64,000 nucleotides of DNA from NCBI GenBank assembly GCA_025056215.1, contig JANWWC010000003.1, forward strand, positions 310,001 through 374,000. Reading direction: 5' to 3'. Under the pieces are notes generated by a model. It ran no database searches. It was not told the origin of the DNA and worked only from the letters and a program-made list of their open reading frames with translations. Below, piece after piece: positions 37,530-48,310 of the stretch. The first letter of the stretch is position 1. Each line of letters opens with the position of its first letter. The position numbers and the translations under genes were made by a program. Source of the DNA: Cytophagales bacterium. GTDB taxonomy: Bacteria; Bacteroidota; Bacteroidia; Cytophagales; Flammeovirgaceae.

Positions 37530-38438
37530 ATGTTTAGAAAACACTACTATCAACTATTAGCTTTTTTACGAGCATATTTCGGTTATACCGACCGAGAAGC
37601 GAAAGGTTACTTAATGCTAATCTTGTTACTTTTCGGTCTGATGGTAGTTCCCTCGTTCATTCGAGTGCCGGACAACTATTCTGAAGAACAATTTCAAAAG
37701 GATCAAAAAACGCTCGACAGCCTTTTAATTCTTTACCAGAGCAACTCAAACGCTAAAGCTACAACAAAAGATTCCTCTTTTTTACCTTACTCCGATGTTT
37801 CATTATCGCCTTTTAATCCTAACCGCATCGATAGTATTGGTTGGATAAAGTTAGGAGTTCCCTCTTGGATAGTAAGTAGAATCATAAAATACAAAAGCAA
37901 AGGAGGATACTTCAAAAGAAAAGAAGATTTACAAAAAATATATGGATTTCCTCTCCAACTTTACCGTAAACTCGAACCTTACTTAGTATTCGATACTCTT
38001 AATACAAAAATTCCTGCTAAGGAGAAAACAATTTTATCTCTTCCAAAACCTGACCTCAACAAAGCTAGTGAAACCGATATAGAAAAAATACGAGGCATTG
38101 GAAAAACTACAGCTCAAAGAATTATTAAATTTAGAGAAAAAATGGGAGGATTTGCTTCATGGGAAATTGTAAAAAAAACCTATGGACTTAAACTAGAACA
38201 GTTCGAATCGCTTCAAAAATACTTCACTCTTTCGCCTCTATCTTTCAAAAAGATTCCTATTAACTCAATCTCAACAGAAGATTTAGCTCAATTTCCTCTT
38301 ATCAGCAAAAAACAGGCACAGGTAATTACTTATTATCGCCAGCAACGCGGAAAATTTATAGATTTTGAAGATTTTGTAAAGACTTGTGAAATACCCGATA
38401 GCCTAGCAAATCTCTTAAAACCTTATTTAGAATTTTAA
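37530..38438 (+). CDS. Helix-hairpin-helix membrane-anchored DNA-binding protein (ComEA-like)
   Basis: A 302-residue protein from the ATG at 37530 (a GTG two codons upstream is possible). An N-terminal membrane helix (about 20-40) is followed by three to four helix-hairpin-helix units. KLGVPSWIVSRIIKYKSKGGYFKRKEDL, IRGIGKTTAQRIIKFREKMGGF, and FPLISKKQAQVITYYRQQRGKF are the clearest. ComEA-like proteins bind incoming DNA in the periplasm during natural transformation. This one is larger and might instead have another DNA-related role. comEC is present at 58.3-60.4 kb. Confidence 0.85.
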   Translation: MFRKHYYQLLAFLRAYFGYTDREAKGYLMLILLLFGLMVVPSFIRVPDNYSEEQFQKDQKTLDSLLILYQSNSNAKATTKDSSFLPYSDVSLSPFNPNRIDSIGWIKLGVPSWIVSRIIKYKSKGGYFKRKEDLQKIYGFPLQLYRKLEPYLVFDTLNTKIPAKEKTILSLPKPDLNKASETDIEKIRGIGKTTAQRIIKFREKMGGFASWEIVKKTYGLKLEQFESLQKYFTLSPLSFKKIPINSISTEDLAQFPLISKKQAQVITYYRQQRGKFIDFEDFVKTCEIPDSLANLLKPYLEF

Positions 38439-38477
38439 TTATTTACATCATTCTCAAGTTAAAATTTTAAGAGCATC

Positions 38478-39128
38478 ATGACATATTATGTGATAGATTT
38501 TGATAGCACTTTCACCAAAACAGAAGCTTTAGACGAGCTTGCCAAAATAGTGCAAGGCAAAGAAGGTACAGAAATTGCCGAAAAAATAAAACGTATTACC
38601 GAAATGGCTATGGAAGGAAAAATAGGTTTTGGGGAAGCATTAGAAGAAAGAATCAAGATTTTAGGCGCTCATAAGAAACATTTACTACCACTTATCGAAT
38701 TACTTCGATCTCTTGTATCAGACTCTCTTGTTCAACAAAAAGAATTTATTCGTCAGAATGCTCATAGGATTATTATTATTTCTGGAGGTTTTAAGGATTT
38801 CATTTTGCCTGTAGTTACGGAATACGGAATTCTTCCTGAAAATGTTTATGCAAACACTTTCCTATATGATGAAGAAGGAAACATCATAGGAGTGGATAAA
38901 ACAAACCCACTTTCTCAAACTAAAGGAAAAGTAAAACTTATCGAACAACTCCGACTAAAAGGAAAAGTGTGTGTAGTAGGCGACGGATATACAGATTACG
39001 AAATTAAAGAAGCTGGTTTGGCTGATATATTTTGTGCCTTCACTGAAAATGTGATACGTCCGCAAGTAGTCGCTAAAGCCGATATTGTTGCCGATTCATT
39101 TGAAAAAGTGTTTCAATTATGTGAATAA
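38478..39128 (+). CDS. serB: HAD-IB phosphatase, SerB-like
   Basis: A 216-residue haloacid-dehalogenase-fold phosphatase. The nucleophile motif is D7/D9 in VIDFDSTFTK, the second motif is IIIISGGF, and the third is KGKVKLIEQ with VVGDGYTDYEIKEAG. These fit phosphoserine phosphatase, the last step of serine synthesis. Other HAD-IB substrates are possible. The TAA stop sits inside the first of a series of DnaA-box-like nonamers that fill the following non-coding gap. It starts 39 bases after the HHH gene. Confidence 0.85.
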   Translation: MTYYVIDFDSTFTKTEALDELAKIVQGKEGTEIAEKIKRITEMAMEGKIGFGEALEERIKILGAHKKHLLPLIELLRSLVSDSLVQQKEFIRQNAHRIIIISGGFKDFILPVVTEYGILPENVYANTFLYDEEGNIIGVDKTNPLSQTKGKVKLIEQLRLKGKVCVVGDGYTDYEIKEAGLADIFCAFTENVIRPQVVAKADIVADSFEKVFQLCE

Positions 39129-39540
39129 GATGACAATTGAATGTGAAAAACTAGCATGCTTTTTCTAAAAAATTCACACCTAAATTTTTACAAATAAAGC
39201 AATTTGAATAAGCATAAAGTTTCTCACACAAGATTGATGATTTTTTCCAATCAGATTTTTTTCACACTTTTGAAAACGAGAATTGTGAAAACGTGAACAA
39301 ACTACAAAAATAGTTTGCTATCAATTTGTTCGATTGCAGGAAACTTGTGAATAAAATTTTATGAAGAAGTTTTTCACAATCTCACATAAGTACACCAAGA
39401 GCACTAAAAACAGTTTTTTTAAAAAAGAAATATTTGTATGAATTGTCCTTTCAAAAAAAGCATCATTTTTATGGGTTTTTAAGTTTGAAATTCCTTAAAT
39501 AAAGTTATTTTTATGTGGCTTTTTACCCGACATAAAACAA
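39120..39540. other. Candidate chromosomal replication origin (oriC) with DnaA-box cluster
   Basis: The non-coding gap between serB and the TPR-CHAT gene carries eight or nine nonamers ending in TCACA. Two match TTATNCACA exactly: 39120-39128 and 39346-39354, both minus strand (TTATTCACA). Near matches are TTTTTCACA at 39142-39150(-), 39258-39266(+) and 39370-39378(+), GTTTTCACA at 39284-39292(-), AAATTCACA at 39170-39178(+), TTTCTCACA at 39220-39228(+), and AATCTCACA at 39378-39386(+). An A/T-rich stretch with long T and A runs (about 39410-39530) follows, a candidate unwinding element. No dnaA gene is near, which is common in Bacteroidota. The two parS sites lie 33 kb to the left. No protein or RNA gene is seen in the gap. 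Confidence 0.7.
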
Positions 39541-39566
39541 GAACGCTGTGACTAACCGAAGTTAAC

Positions 39567-42500
39567 ATGTACTTTCATAGCTTATATATAATAATTTTTT
39601 GCTTAATTGCAGCAATTCAAGGTTTTTCGCACGAGAAGCATTTAGAAATTTGCGAGCGATATTATGAAGAAGGTCAATACGACAAAGCCTTAGAGCAAAG
39701 TCAAAGACTTATTAACAAGCTTCAAAAAGGTGACTATGGTTTCGTAGTGGCAAAAGTAATGCTCTATCAAGCTAAGTATTACGAGGCATTAGGGCGCTAT
39801 TCTGATTTTGAAAGTGTTTTGCTTCAAGCTCTTAAAGTTTTCCAAACCAAGGGAAATGAAAGCATCTCGTTTGGCGTTGCCAATCTGATGGCTGCTTACT
39901 TGTATACGATATACTCAGATATCAATACAGCAGAAGTGTATTTGAAGAACTCGGAAGAGATATTATCGAATTTTAAAAATGAAATAGATGAAGATCATTC
40001 AATTAACTTTACGAAACTGTATGTAAAGGCTCAAATACTGTTAGAGCGCGGAGATTATAAAGGATTCTGGGCAATTTCTGATGTCCTTAAAAACGCAGCA
40101 CAGAAGCAAATAACATCTTCTGAAACGGTATTTGAAATTTATAATGACAAATTTGTTACCAAAAAACTTACACCCGCCCAATTGAGAAGGCGAAAAAGGC
40201 AATACGCTCATGTACTTACTCTAATAGCGCGCTCTTACAGGCTGTATGGAGATTATCAGGCTGCTGAGATGAAGCTTAACGAAGCGGAAAACTGGATTAA
40301 AAGTAATCTTAACAACAAAGATATGGCATTTGTGCGCAATCAAACTGAAAGAATCCAGCTTCGAATCGATCGACTTGAGCCTGCTTCTGAGATAAAAAAA
40401 GATCTGCAGACCAATATCTTTTTAGCTGAACGCCGCTTTGGTCTTTCTCATAAAGACTTTTTTGAACTTCATCAAGTTCTTATAGACTTTATGATGAAGG
40501 CTAATTATACCAATACTACCAACTTTCAGCTTTGGGAAATGCGCACTAATGCTTCTAAATTTTATGGAAAGGATAAGCTTCCGTATGCTGTCTGGGGAAG
40601 ACAAAATGCCCAAAGGCTCATGCTACAAGGAAATTATAGGGCAGCGCGTCAGGACCTCGAAGAGCTCTTAGCAGACTTTCGGAAGGTGCCCTCTAACCAT
40701 ATAGAGCGCATAAAAATATTAGATTTAATGTATCAGCTTCTCATAAAAGCAGACGATTATGAAGCAGCTTATAAGTTCCTTAAGAAAAAACAGGAGGCTA
40801 TTAGAACTGTTTTAGGAGAAAACTCTCTTTTGTACTTTTTCGCTAAAGTCGATGAGTCTGTTTATTATTTGAATTTTACAAATAATTTTCAAGCTTCAGA
40901 CTCACTTTATCGCGAATACTTTGAAAGTAAAGTTTCCACTGCTATTGCCAAAACTCATAAAGATTATGTAAAATATCTTTTTCACCGCTCCGAATATTTT
41001 GAGATCTTAGATCAATATTCCCGTGCCAGAGAATGCTTGGAGGAAGGCCTAGATATTTTAAAACAAAGATTTCCAGAAAATTCTATTCCTTACGCAGCAG
41101 GATTAGAACGTTTGATAGACTTAGAGCTCACGCAAGGCGACTATAGGGCTGCTAACGAACATATAGAGAAAGTTCTCTCTATCTTTAACGCACAGTATGA
41201 TGGCCATACACACCAATATGAATACTCTAAAGCTCTCGAAACTTCTGCTCGTTACTTTGCTTTATTAGGGTTGTTCGATGATGCTAAACAAAACTTAAGC
41301 CGTTCCTCGAAACTTTATAAGCGTTCTGAAACATCGATAGCCGCATCGAAATCTGCTGACGAGCTTGCTTATTTGTACATTCGGTCCGAAAAATTTAATC
41401 AAGCCGAAAACATTCTCTTGAAAGCGATTGACATTCGGAAGCAGCGATACGGACAAGAAAACCGTTTTCTTATTACTTCTTATAATCAACTTGCGCGTCT
41501 TAGGTATATTTTCGGTGAATATTTAGAAGCAGAACGGCTTGCTAACGAAGCGTATCATCTTGCAAAAAAAATTTTTGGCGATAGCTCTGTAAAGGTAACG
41601 GAGAGCCTTATTCTACGTTCTGAGCTTTACATGGCTATGGGGAACTATCAAACTGCTGAAGAGAGCATATCAGAAGCTATTAGAATTCAGGAACTTCTCT
41701 ATGGCAAAAATCACATTCAATTAGTCAATTCTCTTACTCAACTAGCTTTGATTAAATTTTATAACAATGAACCAATCGAAAAAATAGAAAGCTTGCTTTT
41801 GCAGGTGTTAGCAATTATCAGAGAGAATTTGGGAGAGGATAATCCGATGTACGCGAATGCTTTGAAAAACTTAGCTCTTGTCTATACGGAAGGTACTAAA
41901 TACGAGGAAGCCCTTGCCTCTCTTCGGCAAGCAAATCAGATTTGGATAAGCAAGTTCAAAACAGAAAAAAACACCAACAGCGCTGAAATAGAGCTTCTCA
42001 TAGGAGACGTAGAAATGCGCCGCAACCAATTACAAGACGCTGTCGATCAATATAATAAATCGAGAAAAACTTACAGAAAAGTATTTAATAAGCAGCATCC
42101 GATGTATGTAAAAGCTATTTCAAAGGCGGGGAGAGCTTATTACGCACAGCGCCGTTATTCACGTGCACTTACATTTACTAACCGCGCACTTAAAAGTTAT
42201 TTGAATTATATCGAGAAGTTTTTTCCAGCTCTTAGCGAGAGAGAAAAAACTCGCTATTGGAATCTAATTCGGAACGATTTTGAGTTTTACAATAGTTTAG
42301 CAATTCGCGCACGTAATCCGTTTCGAGAAAGGTTGCCAGGTAAAATGTATAACAACGTTTTGGCTACTAAAGGAATTTTGTTGAGTTCTTCTATTAAAAC
42401 CCGAAATAAAATTCTTAACAGCGGAGATTCATCTCTTATTGCTTTATACAACACTTGGATTGAAAAAAAAGAGCTCCTTACCCAAGTAATTGCTATGAAT

Positions 42501-43802
42501 GCAGAACAACTTCGCGAAGAAGGTATAGATATTAAAAAAATTGAAAAAGAAATCGAAGCTATTGAAAAGCAATTGAGCCAAACCTCTGCTGAGTTTGGAA
42601 CTTCAAAAGAAAAGCTTGTTACTTGGAAAGATGTTAGAAAGAATCTAAAAGAAGATGAGGTGGCCATCGAAATTGTACGTTACCGGCATTTTGAAAGAAC
42701 TTTTACTGATTCAATTATTTACTTAGCCCTTCAAGTATCTCCTCGAAGTTATAAGGCGCCTAAAGTAATAATTTTTTCAAACGGAAAAGAAATGGAAGAA
42801 AGAATGTTAAAATATTATAAATCTTCCATTAAGTATAACATAGAAGATGAACTTTCATATAAAAGTTATTGGAAACCAATTGATTTGCAACTACCTCCAA
42901 ACTGCAAAAAAGTATATTTTTCTCCTGAAGGTGCTTATACTCAAATCAATTTGGAATCCATTGTTGACGATACAGGCACTTATTTAATCGATCGATTGAA
43001 TATTGCTCTCATTGGTTCAACGAAGGATATTGCAGTCCGACACGAAAAGGAAATGATGAAGTATCGCCGAGAAATTGTTTTGTTTGGTAATCCTGCTTTT
43101 TATAAAGATATGACTGACAAAGATATTTTGGTAGATCTTAAACGCAATATTCCGCAGTTGCCAGGGACTTATTACGAAGTGCGGGGAATTGATAGCATGC
43201 TCATTACTCGAACTACTTATATTGTCAATACTTACACAGGTACGTATGCTACAGAAGAAGAGCTTGTTCAAATCGAAAGCCCAAAAGTGTTCCATATTGC
43301 TACCCATGGTTTTTTTATGCCTGATGAAGAAGAATCTAATACAGAAAATGCTTTGAATGCAAACCGAACTTTTAACAATCCTTTGCTTCGATGTGGCGTT
43401 TTACTTCGCAATGCTGGTGAAATGATGAAAGATAAAAATATTTTCAGCTATAACAAAGAACCTGGTATTCTTACTGCGTATGAAGCCATGAACCTGAATT
43501 TGGATTATACGGAGTTAGTGGTACTTTCTGCTTGTGAAACAGGTCGCGGCGATGTAAAAGTAGGAGAAGGAGTTTATGGTTTGCAACGAGCTTTTTTGGT
43601 AGCAGGTGCGAACGCACTTGTGATGTCTTTGTTTAAAGTAAACGATGAAGCTACACAACGTCTGATGCTTTATTTCTATCAGAATTGGATAGAGCGGAAA
43701 ATGGATAAAAGAGAAGCTTTTATATTAGCTAAAAAGCAACTTCGAAAAAAGTATCCAGAACCTATTTTCTGGGCACCTTTTATTATGATAGGGGCTGTTT
43801 GA
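39567..43802 (+). CDS. Secreted TPR-CHAT caspase-like protease
   Basis: A 1411-residue exported protein. A signal peptide (about 1-21) leads into many TPR repeats (about 25-900), several of the NB-ARC/kinesin-light-chain type with AGLERLIDLELTQGDYRAANEHIEKVL. A coiled-coil linker (about 985-1020) precedes a C-terminal CHAT domain (about 1100-1411). The caspase-type dyad is H1247 in FHIATHGFF and C1323 in VLSACETGRGD, and the family end VAGANALVMSLFKVNDEAT is present. CHAT proteins are cysteine peptidases, sometimes activated through TPR contacts. The target is unknown. It is a single gene between the candidate oriC and groES, ending 82 bases before groES. The signal peptide distinguishes it from cytoplasmic defence-type CHAT proteins. 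Confidence 0.9.
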   Translation: MYFHSLYIIIFCLIAAIQGFSHEKHLEICERYYEEGQYDKALEQSQRLINKLQKGDYGFVVAKVMLYQAKYYEALGRYSDFESVLLQALKVFQTKGNESISFGVANLMAAYLYTIYSDINTAEVYLKNSEEILSNFKNEIDEDHSINFTKLYVKAQILLERGDYKGFWAISDVLKNAAQKQITSSETVFEIYNDKFVTKKLTPAQLRRRKRQYAHVLTLIARSYRLYGDYQAAEMKLNEAENWIKSNLNNKDMAFVRNQTERIQLRIDRLEPASEIKKDLQTNIFLAERRFGLSHKDFFELHQVLIDFMMKANYTNTTNFQLWEMRTNASKFYGKDKLPYAVWGRQNAQRLMLQGNYRAARQDLEELLADFRKVPSNHIERIKILDLMYQLLIKADDYEAAYKFLKKKQEAIRTVLGENSLLYFFAKVDESVYYLNFTNNFQASDSLYREYFESKVSTAIAKTHKDYVKYLFHRSEYFEILDQYSRARECLEEGLDILKQRFPENSIPYAAGLERLIDLELTQGDYRAANEHIEKVLSIFNAQYDGHTHQYEYSKALETSARYFALLGLFDDAKQNLSRSSKLYKRSETSIAASKSADELAYLYIRSEKFNQAENILLKAIDIRKQRYGQENRFLITSYNQLARLRYIFGEYLEAERLANEAYHLAKKIFGDSSVKVTESLILRSELYMAMGNYQTAEESISEAIRIQELLYGKNHIQLVNSLTQLALIKFYNNEPIEKIESLLLQVLAIIRENLGEDNPMYANALKNLALVYTEGTKYEEALASLRQANQIWISKFKTEKNTNSAEIELLIGDVEMRRNQLQDAVDQYNKSRKTYRKVFNKQHPMYVKAISKAGRAYYAQRRYSRALTFTNRALKSYLNYIEKFFPALSEREKTRYWNLIRNDFEFYNSLAIRARNPFRERLPGKMYNNVLATKGILLSSSIKTRNKILNSGDSSLIALYNTWIEKKELLTQVIAMNAEQLREEGIDIKKIEKEIEAIEKQLSQTSAEFGTSKEKLVTWKDVRKNLKEDEVAIEIVRYRHFERTFTDSIIYLALQVSPRSYKAPKVIIFSNGKEMEERMLKYYKSSIKYNIEDELSYKSYWKPIDLQLPPNCKKVYFSPEGAYTQINLESIVDDTGTYLIDRLNIALIGSTKDIAVRHEKEMMKYRREIVLFGNPAFYKDMTDKDILVDLKRNIPQLPGTYYEVRGIDSMLITRTTYIVNTYTGTYATEEELVQIESPKVFHIATHGFFMPDEEESNTENALNANRTFNNPLLRCGVLLRNAGEMMKDKNIFSYNKEPGILTAYEAMNLNLDYTELVVLSACETGRGDVKVGEGVYGLQRAFLVAGANALVMSLFKVNDEATQRLMLYFYQNWIERKMDKREAFILAKKQLRKKYPEPIFWAPFIMIGAV

Positions 43803-43807
43803 ACTGT

Positions 43808-43832
43808 CAGTTTGTCAGCATTTTGACAACTG
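43808..43832. promoter_or_regulatory. Inverted repeat upstream of groES, candidate operator
   Basis: CAGTTTGTCA (43808-43817) faces TGACAACTG (43824-43832) as an almost perfect palindrome with one extra T in the left arm; a further TGTCA lies at 43805-43809. It sits 52 bases before the groES start, between the TPR-CHAT stop and groES, where a heat-shock operator would be expected. It is not CIRCE. The regulator is unknown. Confidence 0.4.
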
Positions 43833-43883
43833 GAATAAAAATTGAGTGCTGAAACAAATGAACAACCTTTATTTACCACGAAA

Positions 43884-44159
43884 ATGGCACTTAACATCAA
43901 ACCATTGGCGGACAGAGTTCTGGTAGAACCTGCTCCCGCAGAAGAAAAAACAGCCTCTGGAATTATTATTCCTGACACTGCAAAAGAAAAGCCTCAAAAA
44001 GGAAAAGTTGTAGCTGTAGGACCCGGCAAGAAAGACGAGCCTACAACAGTAAAAGTAGGAGACACTGTCCTTTACGGGAAGTACGCTGGAACTGAAATCA
44101 ATATTGACGGCACAACTTATCTTATCATGAGAGAATCTGACTTGCTTGCTATTCTTTAG
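43884..44159 (+). CDS. groES: Co-chaperonin GroES
   Basis: A 91-residue Hsp10 subunit that caps GroEL. I start at the ATG giving [16 protein letters not shown]; a TTG 42 bases upstream would add 14 non-family residues. The mobile loop (about 15-33) reads [19 protein letters not shown], and [15 protein letters not shown] follows. groEL starts 42 bases downstream in the usual order. Confidence 0.97.
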   Translation: MALNIKPLADRVLVEPAPAEEKTASGIIIPDTAKEKPQKGKVVAVGPGKKDEPTTVKVGDTVLYGKYAGTEINIDGTTYLIMRESDLLAIL

Positions 44160-44180
44160 TCTCTTTTCACCTTAATTTAA

Positions 44181-45833
<1,653 letters not shown>

Positions 45834-45852
45834 AAAAGATTTACGAAACTTT

Positions 45853-45886
45853 AAAAGCCTATAAGGTAAGGCACTTATAGGCTTTT
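45853..45886 (+). terminator. Strong intrinsic-type terminator after groEL
   Basis: A perfect 13-bp stem, AAAAGCCTATAAG (45853-45865) with CTTATAGGCTTTT (45874-45886), encloses an 8-base loop. The 3' arm ends in TTTT and CTTCTTCTTT follows. It isolates the groESL transcript from the GldG-like gene. Confidence 0.85.
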
Positions 45887-45976
45887 CTTCTTCTTTATTG
45901 CTTCAAAACTCATTTGTTTTTAGTTTCGCGCAACATTTTGGTTGCCTAATTTTTATGATGGTCAAACAAAGAGAAC

Positions 45977-47494
45977 ATGAAAAATAGAAGTACTTTAAGA
46001 TTGTTTTTGTGGGTAGCGGGATTTATTGCATTAAACTTGATAGCTTCTTTTTTCTTCTTTCGATTGGATTTTACAGCAGACCAGCGCTATACTTTGAGCA
46101 AAGCTACTAAAAATATATTGCAACAAATTGGCGATTCATCTATACAAGTAACAGCTTATTTTTCAAAAGACCTTCCTCCCCAGCTTCTTACGACTCGACA
46201 AGATTTTGAAGATCTTCTTCGAGAATATCAAGCACTCTCTAAAGGAAAACTTTCTTATCAGTTTATCAATCCTAACGAAAGTGAAGAAAAAGAACGAGAA
46301 GCACAGATGAAAGGAATCGCGCCTTTGTTGGTAAACGTAGCAGAGCGCGATCAAATGAAGCAAATCCGAGCTTATATGGGTGCTATTCTGAAAAGAGGAA
46401 AAGCAGGCGAAGAAGATGTTATTCCTGTCATCCAGTCTAGTGGAGGAATGGAATACACACTTACCACCTCTATCAAAAAATTAACAACTGTTGAAAAGCC
46501 TGGTATTGCGTTCTTGCAAGGTCATGGGGAGCCACGGCTTTCTGCTCTCTCGGATATTCGACAGGCTCTGAGTGTACTCTATACGCCTGAACATTATACA
46601 ATTACAGATAGCACTTCGATTCCTCTTAAATACAAGGCTCTTGTGATTATTGGTCCTAAATATCCTTTTGATAGTATATCGCTCATAAAGATTGACAATT
46701 ATTTAGATAGCGGAGGAAACTTGTTAATTGCTTACAGCCCTGTAAGAGGAGAACTGCAACAAATGATGGCTTATAAAAATGAAGAGAATGCGAAGTTCCA
46801 TGATTGGCTAGCAAAAAAAGGAATTCGTTTTAAAGATAAAGCTTTGATTGATAAAAATTGTGGGCAAGTGAGTGTACAACAACAGATCGGACCGTTTTCA
46901 GGATATATTCCTGTAGCATTTCCTTATTTTCCTTATATTACTAATTTCTCAGATCATGCTACTACTCAAGGATTAGAAGCTGTGATGTTTACTTTTTCTG
47001 CTCCTATTCGAACAGATAGTTTACCAGAAGGAGTAGACTTTACTTCTTTAGCTTACTCATCAGAAGTATCTGGTTTAGTGGATTTGCCTGTAATCGTAAA
47101 TATTCAGAAGCAATGGACAAAAGCAGATTTTAATGTAAAATCGCAAACCGTAGCAGCAGGAATCAATTTAAGCAAACCTAAAGGCAGAATCATTTTGTTT
47201 GCTAACGGAGATTTTTGTGTAAACGGCGATGGTGAGCGAGAAAGACAGCTTCCTCCCGACAATATCAACTGGGTTGTGAATACGATAGAATGGCTTTCTG
47301 ACGATACAGGCTTAGGCGATTTACGAACAAAAGGAGTTGCCTTGCGATTATTAGAGCCTGTTGAAGACACTTTAAAAAATTTGCTTAAGTATGGTAATTT
47401 CTTATTGCCTATTTTGGTTATTTTGGGGTATGGTTTGTATCGAAAACAAGTTGCAAGGCGCAAGCGCGAAGACTGGATTCAGGAAAAGTACTAA
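45977..47494 (+). CDS. GldG-type ABC-associated membrane protein
   Basis: A 505-residue protein with an N-terminal membrane helix (about 8-28), a large extracytoplasmic region (about 30-470) and a second helix near 472-490. Matches to the GldG/ABC_transp_aux pattern include the N-terminal FRLDFTADQRYTLSKATKNIL, VTAYFSKDLPPQ, YQFINPNE and VIQSSGGMEYTLTTSIKKL. GldG proteins work with an ABC ATPase (GldA) and a permease (GldF), classically in gliding motility. Neither partner gene is adjacent: groEL with a terminator lies upstream and pyrF starts 3 bases downstream. A gliding role should not be assumed. Confidence 0.85.
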   Translation: MKNRSTLRLFLWVAGFIALNLIASFFFFRLDFTADQRYTLSKATKNILQQIGDSSIQVTAYFSKDLPPQLLTTRQDFEDLLREYQALSKGKLSYQFINPNESEEKEREAQMKGIAPLLVNVAERDQMKQIRAYMGAILKRGKAGEEDVIPVIQSSGGMEYTLTTSIKKLTTVEKPGIAFLQGHGEPRLSALSDIRQALSVLYTPEHYTITDSTSIPLKYKALVIIGPKYPFDSISLIKIDNYLDSGGNLLIAYSPVRGELQQMMAYKNEENAKFHDWLAKKGIRFKDKALIDKNCGQVSVQQQIGPFSGYIPVAFPYFPYITNFSDHATTQGLEAVMFTFSAPIRTDSLPEGVDFTSLAYSSEVSGLVDLPVIVNIQKQWTKADFNVKSQTVAAGINLSKPKGRIILFANGDFCVNGDGERERQLPPDNINWVVNTIEWLSDDTGLGDLRTKGVALRLLEPVEDTLKNLLKYGNFLLPILVILGYGLYRKQVARRKREDWIQEKY

Positions 47495-47497
47495 TTT

Positions 47498-48310
47498 ATG
47501 ACACAGCAAGAACTCGTCGCCTTGATTAAGAAGAAAAAATCCTATTTGTGCGTAGGGCTTGATACGGATGTTTGTAAAATACCCTCTCATCTGAAGACTT
47601 CAAAAGACCCAGTTTTTGAATTTAATAAACAAATTATTGATGCTACGATAGAGTACGCAGTAGCTTACAAGCCTAATATTGCTTTTTATGAAGCGTTGGG
47701 CTCAAGAGGATGGGAAAGTCTTTACAAAACAATGGATTATTTGCCCAAGAATGTATTTACAATTGCAGATGCAAAGCGGGGTGATATCGGAAATACTTCT
47801 GAAATGTATGCGAAGACTTTTTTTGAGCATATGAATTTTGATGCGATTACAGTAGCTCCTTATATGGGAGCCGATTCTGTTTTGCCGTTTTTGAAGTTTC
47901 CTAATAAATGGGTGATTTTGCTTGCACTTACTTCTAACCAAGGAAGTTGTGATTTTCAGCAACTTATACTACAAAATGGAAGACCACTCTACCAAGAAGT
48001 AATTTTAAAGAGCCAAGCTTGGGCCTCAGAAAATCAAATGATGTATGTGGTGGGAGCTACTCATATTGAACATTTGAAAGAGACTCGAAAAATTGCTCCT
48101 CATCATTTTTTGTTGGTTCCGGGAGTAGGAGCGCAAGGAGGTTCATTAGAAGAAGTTTCTAACGTTGCTCTTAATGCCGCTAATATAGGTATTTTGGTGA
48201 ATGTTTCAAGACAGATTTTATATACTTCTCCTTCTCAAGATTTTTTTATTCAAGCTAAAAAACAAGCCAAAGCTTTACAAGAAACGATGGCTTCTTTTTT
48301 AGATTCCTAA
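47498..48310 (+). CDS. pyrF: Orotidine 5'-phosphate decarboxylase
   Basis: A 270-residue enzyme giving UMP in pyrimidine synthesis. The catalytic DxKxxD is D91/K93/D96 in FTIADAKRGDIGNTS. YLCVGLDTDVCKIP at about 16-29 and LLVPGVGAQGGS near the phosphate-binding end mark the type 2 family, longer than the E. coli enzyme. It starts 3 bases after the GldG-like stop and is likely co-transcribed with it. Confidence 0.96.
   Translation: MTQQELVALIKKKKSYLCVGLDTDVCKIPSHLKTSKDPVFEFNKQIIDATIEYAVAYKPNIAFYEALGSRGWESLYKTMDYLPKNVFTIADAKRGDIGNTSEMYAKTFFEHMNFDAITVAPYMGADSVLPFLKFPNKWVILLALTSNQGSCDFQQLILQNGRPLYQEVILKSQAWASENQMMYVVGATHIEHLKETRKIAPHHFLLVPGVGAQGGSLEEVSNVALNAANIGILVNVSRQILYTSPSQDFFIQAKKQAKALQETMASFLDS

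Noticed and set aside
42287-42667. 126-codon minus-strand open frame inside the TPR-CHAT gene
   Set aside because: It is a shadow frame opposite a well-supported coding sequence with composition explained by that gene.
43831-43846. GG-N10-G pattern resembling a sigma-54 promoter before groES
   Set aside because: The -12 element reads GA instead of GC, so the match is incomplete.
43844-43852. GAGTGCTGA, right half of a CIRCE element near groES
   Set aside because: No TTAGCACTC partner at nine bases upstream.
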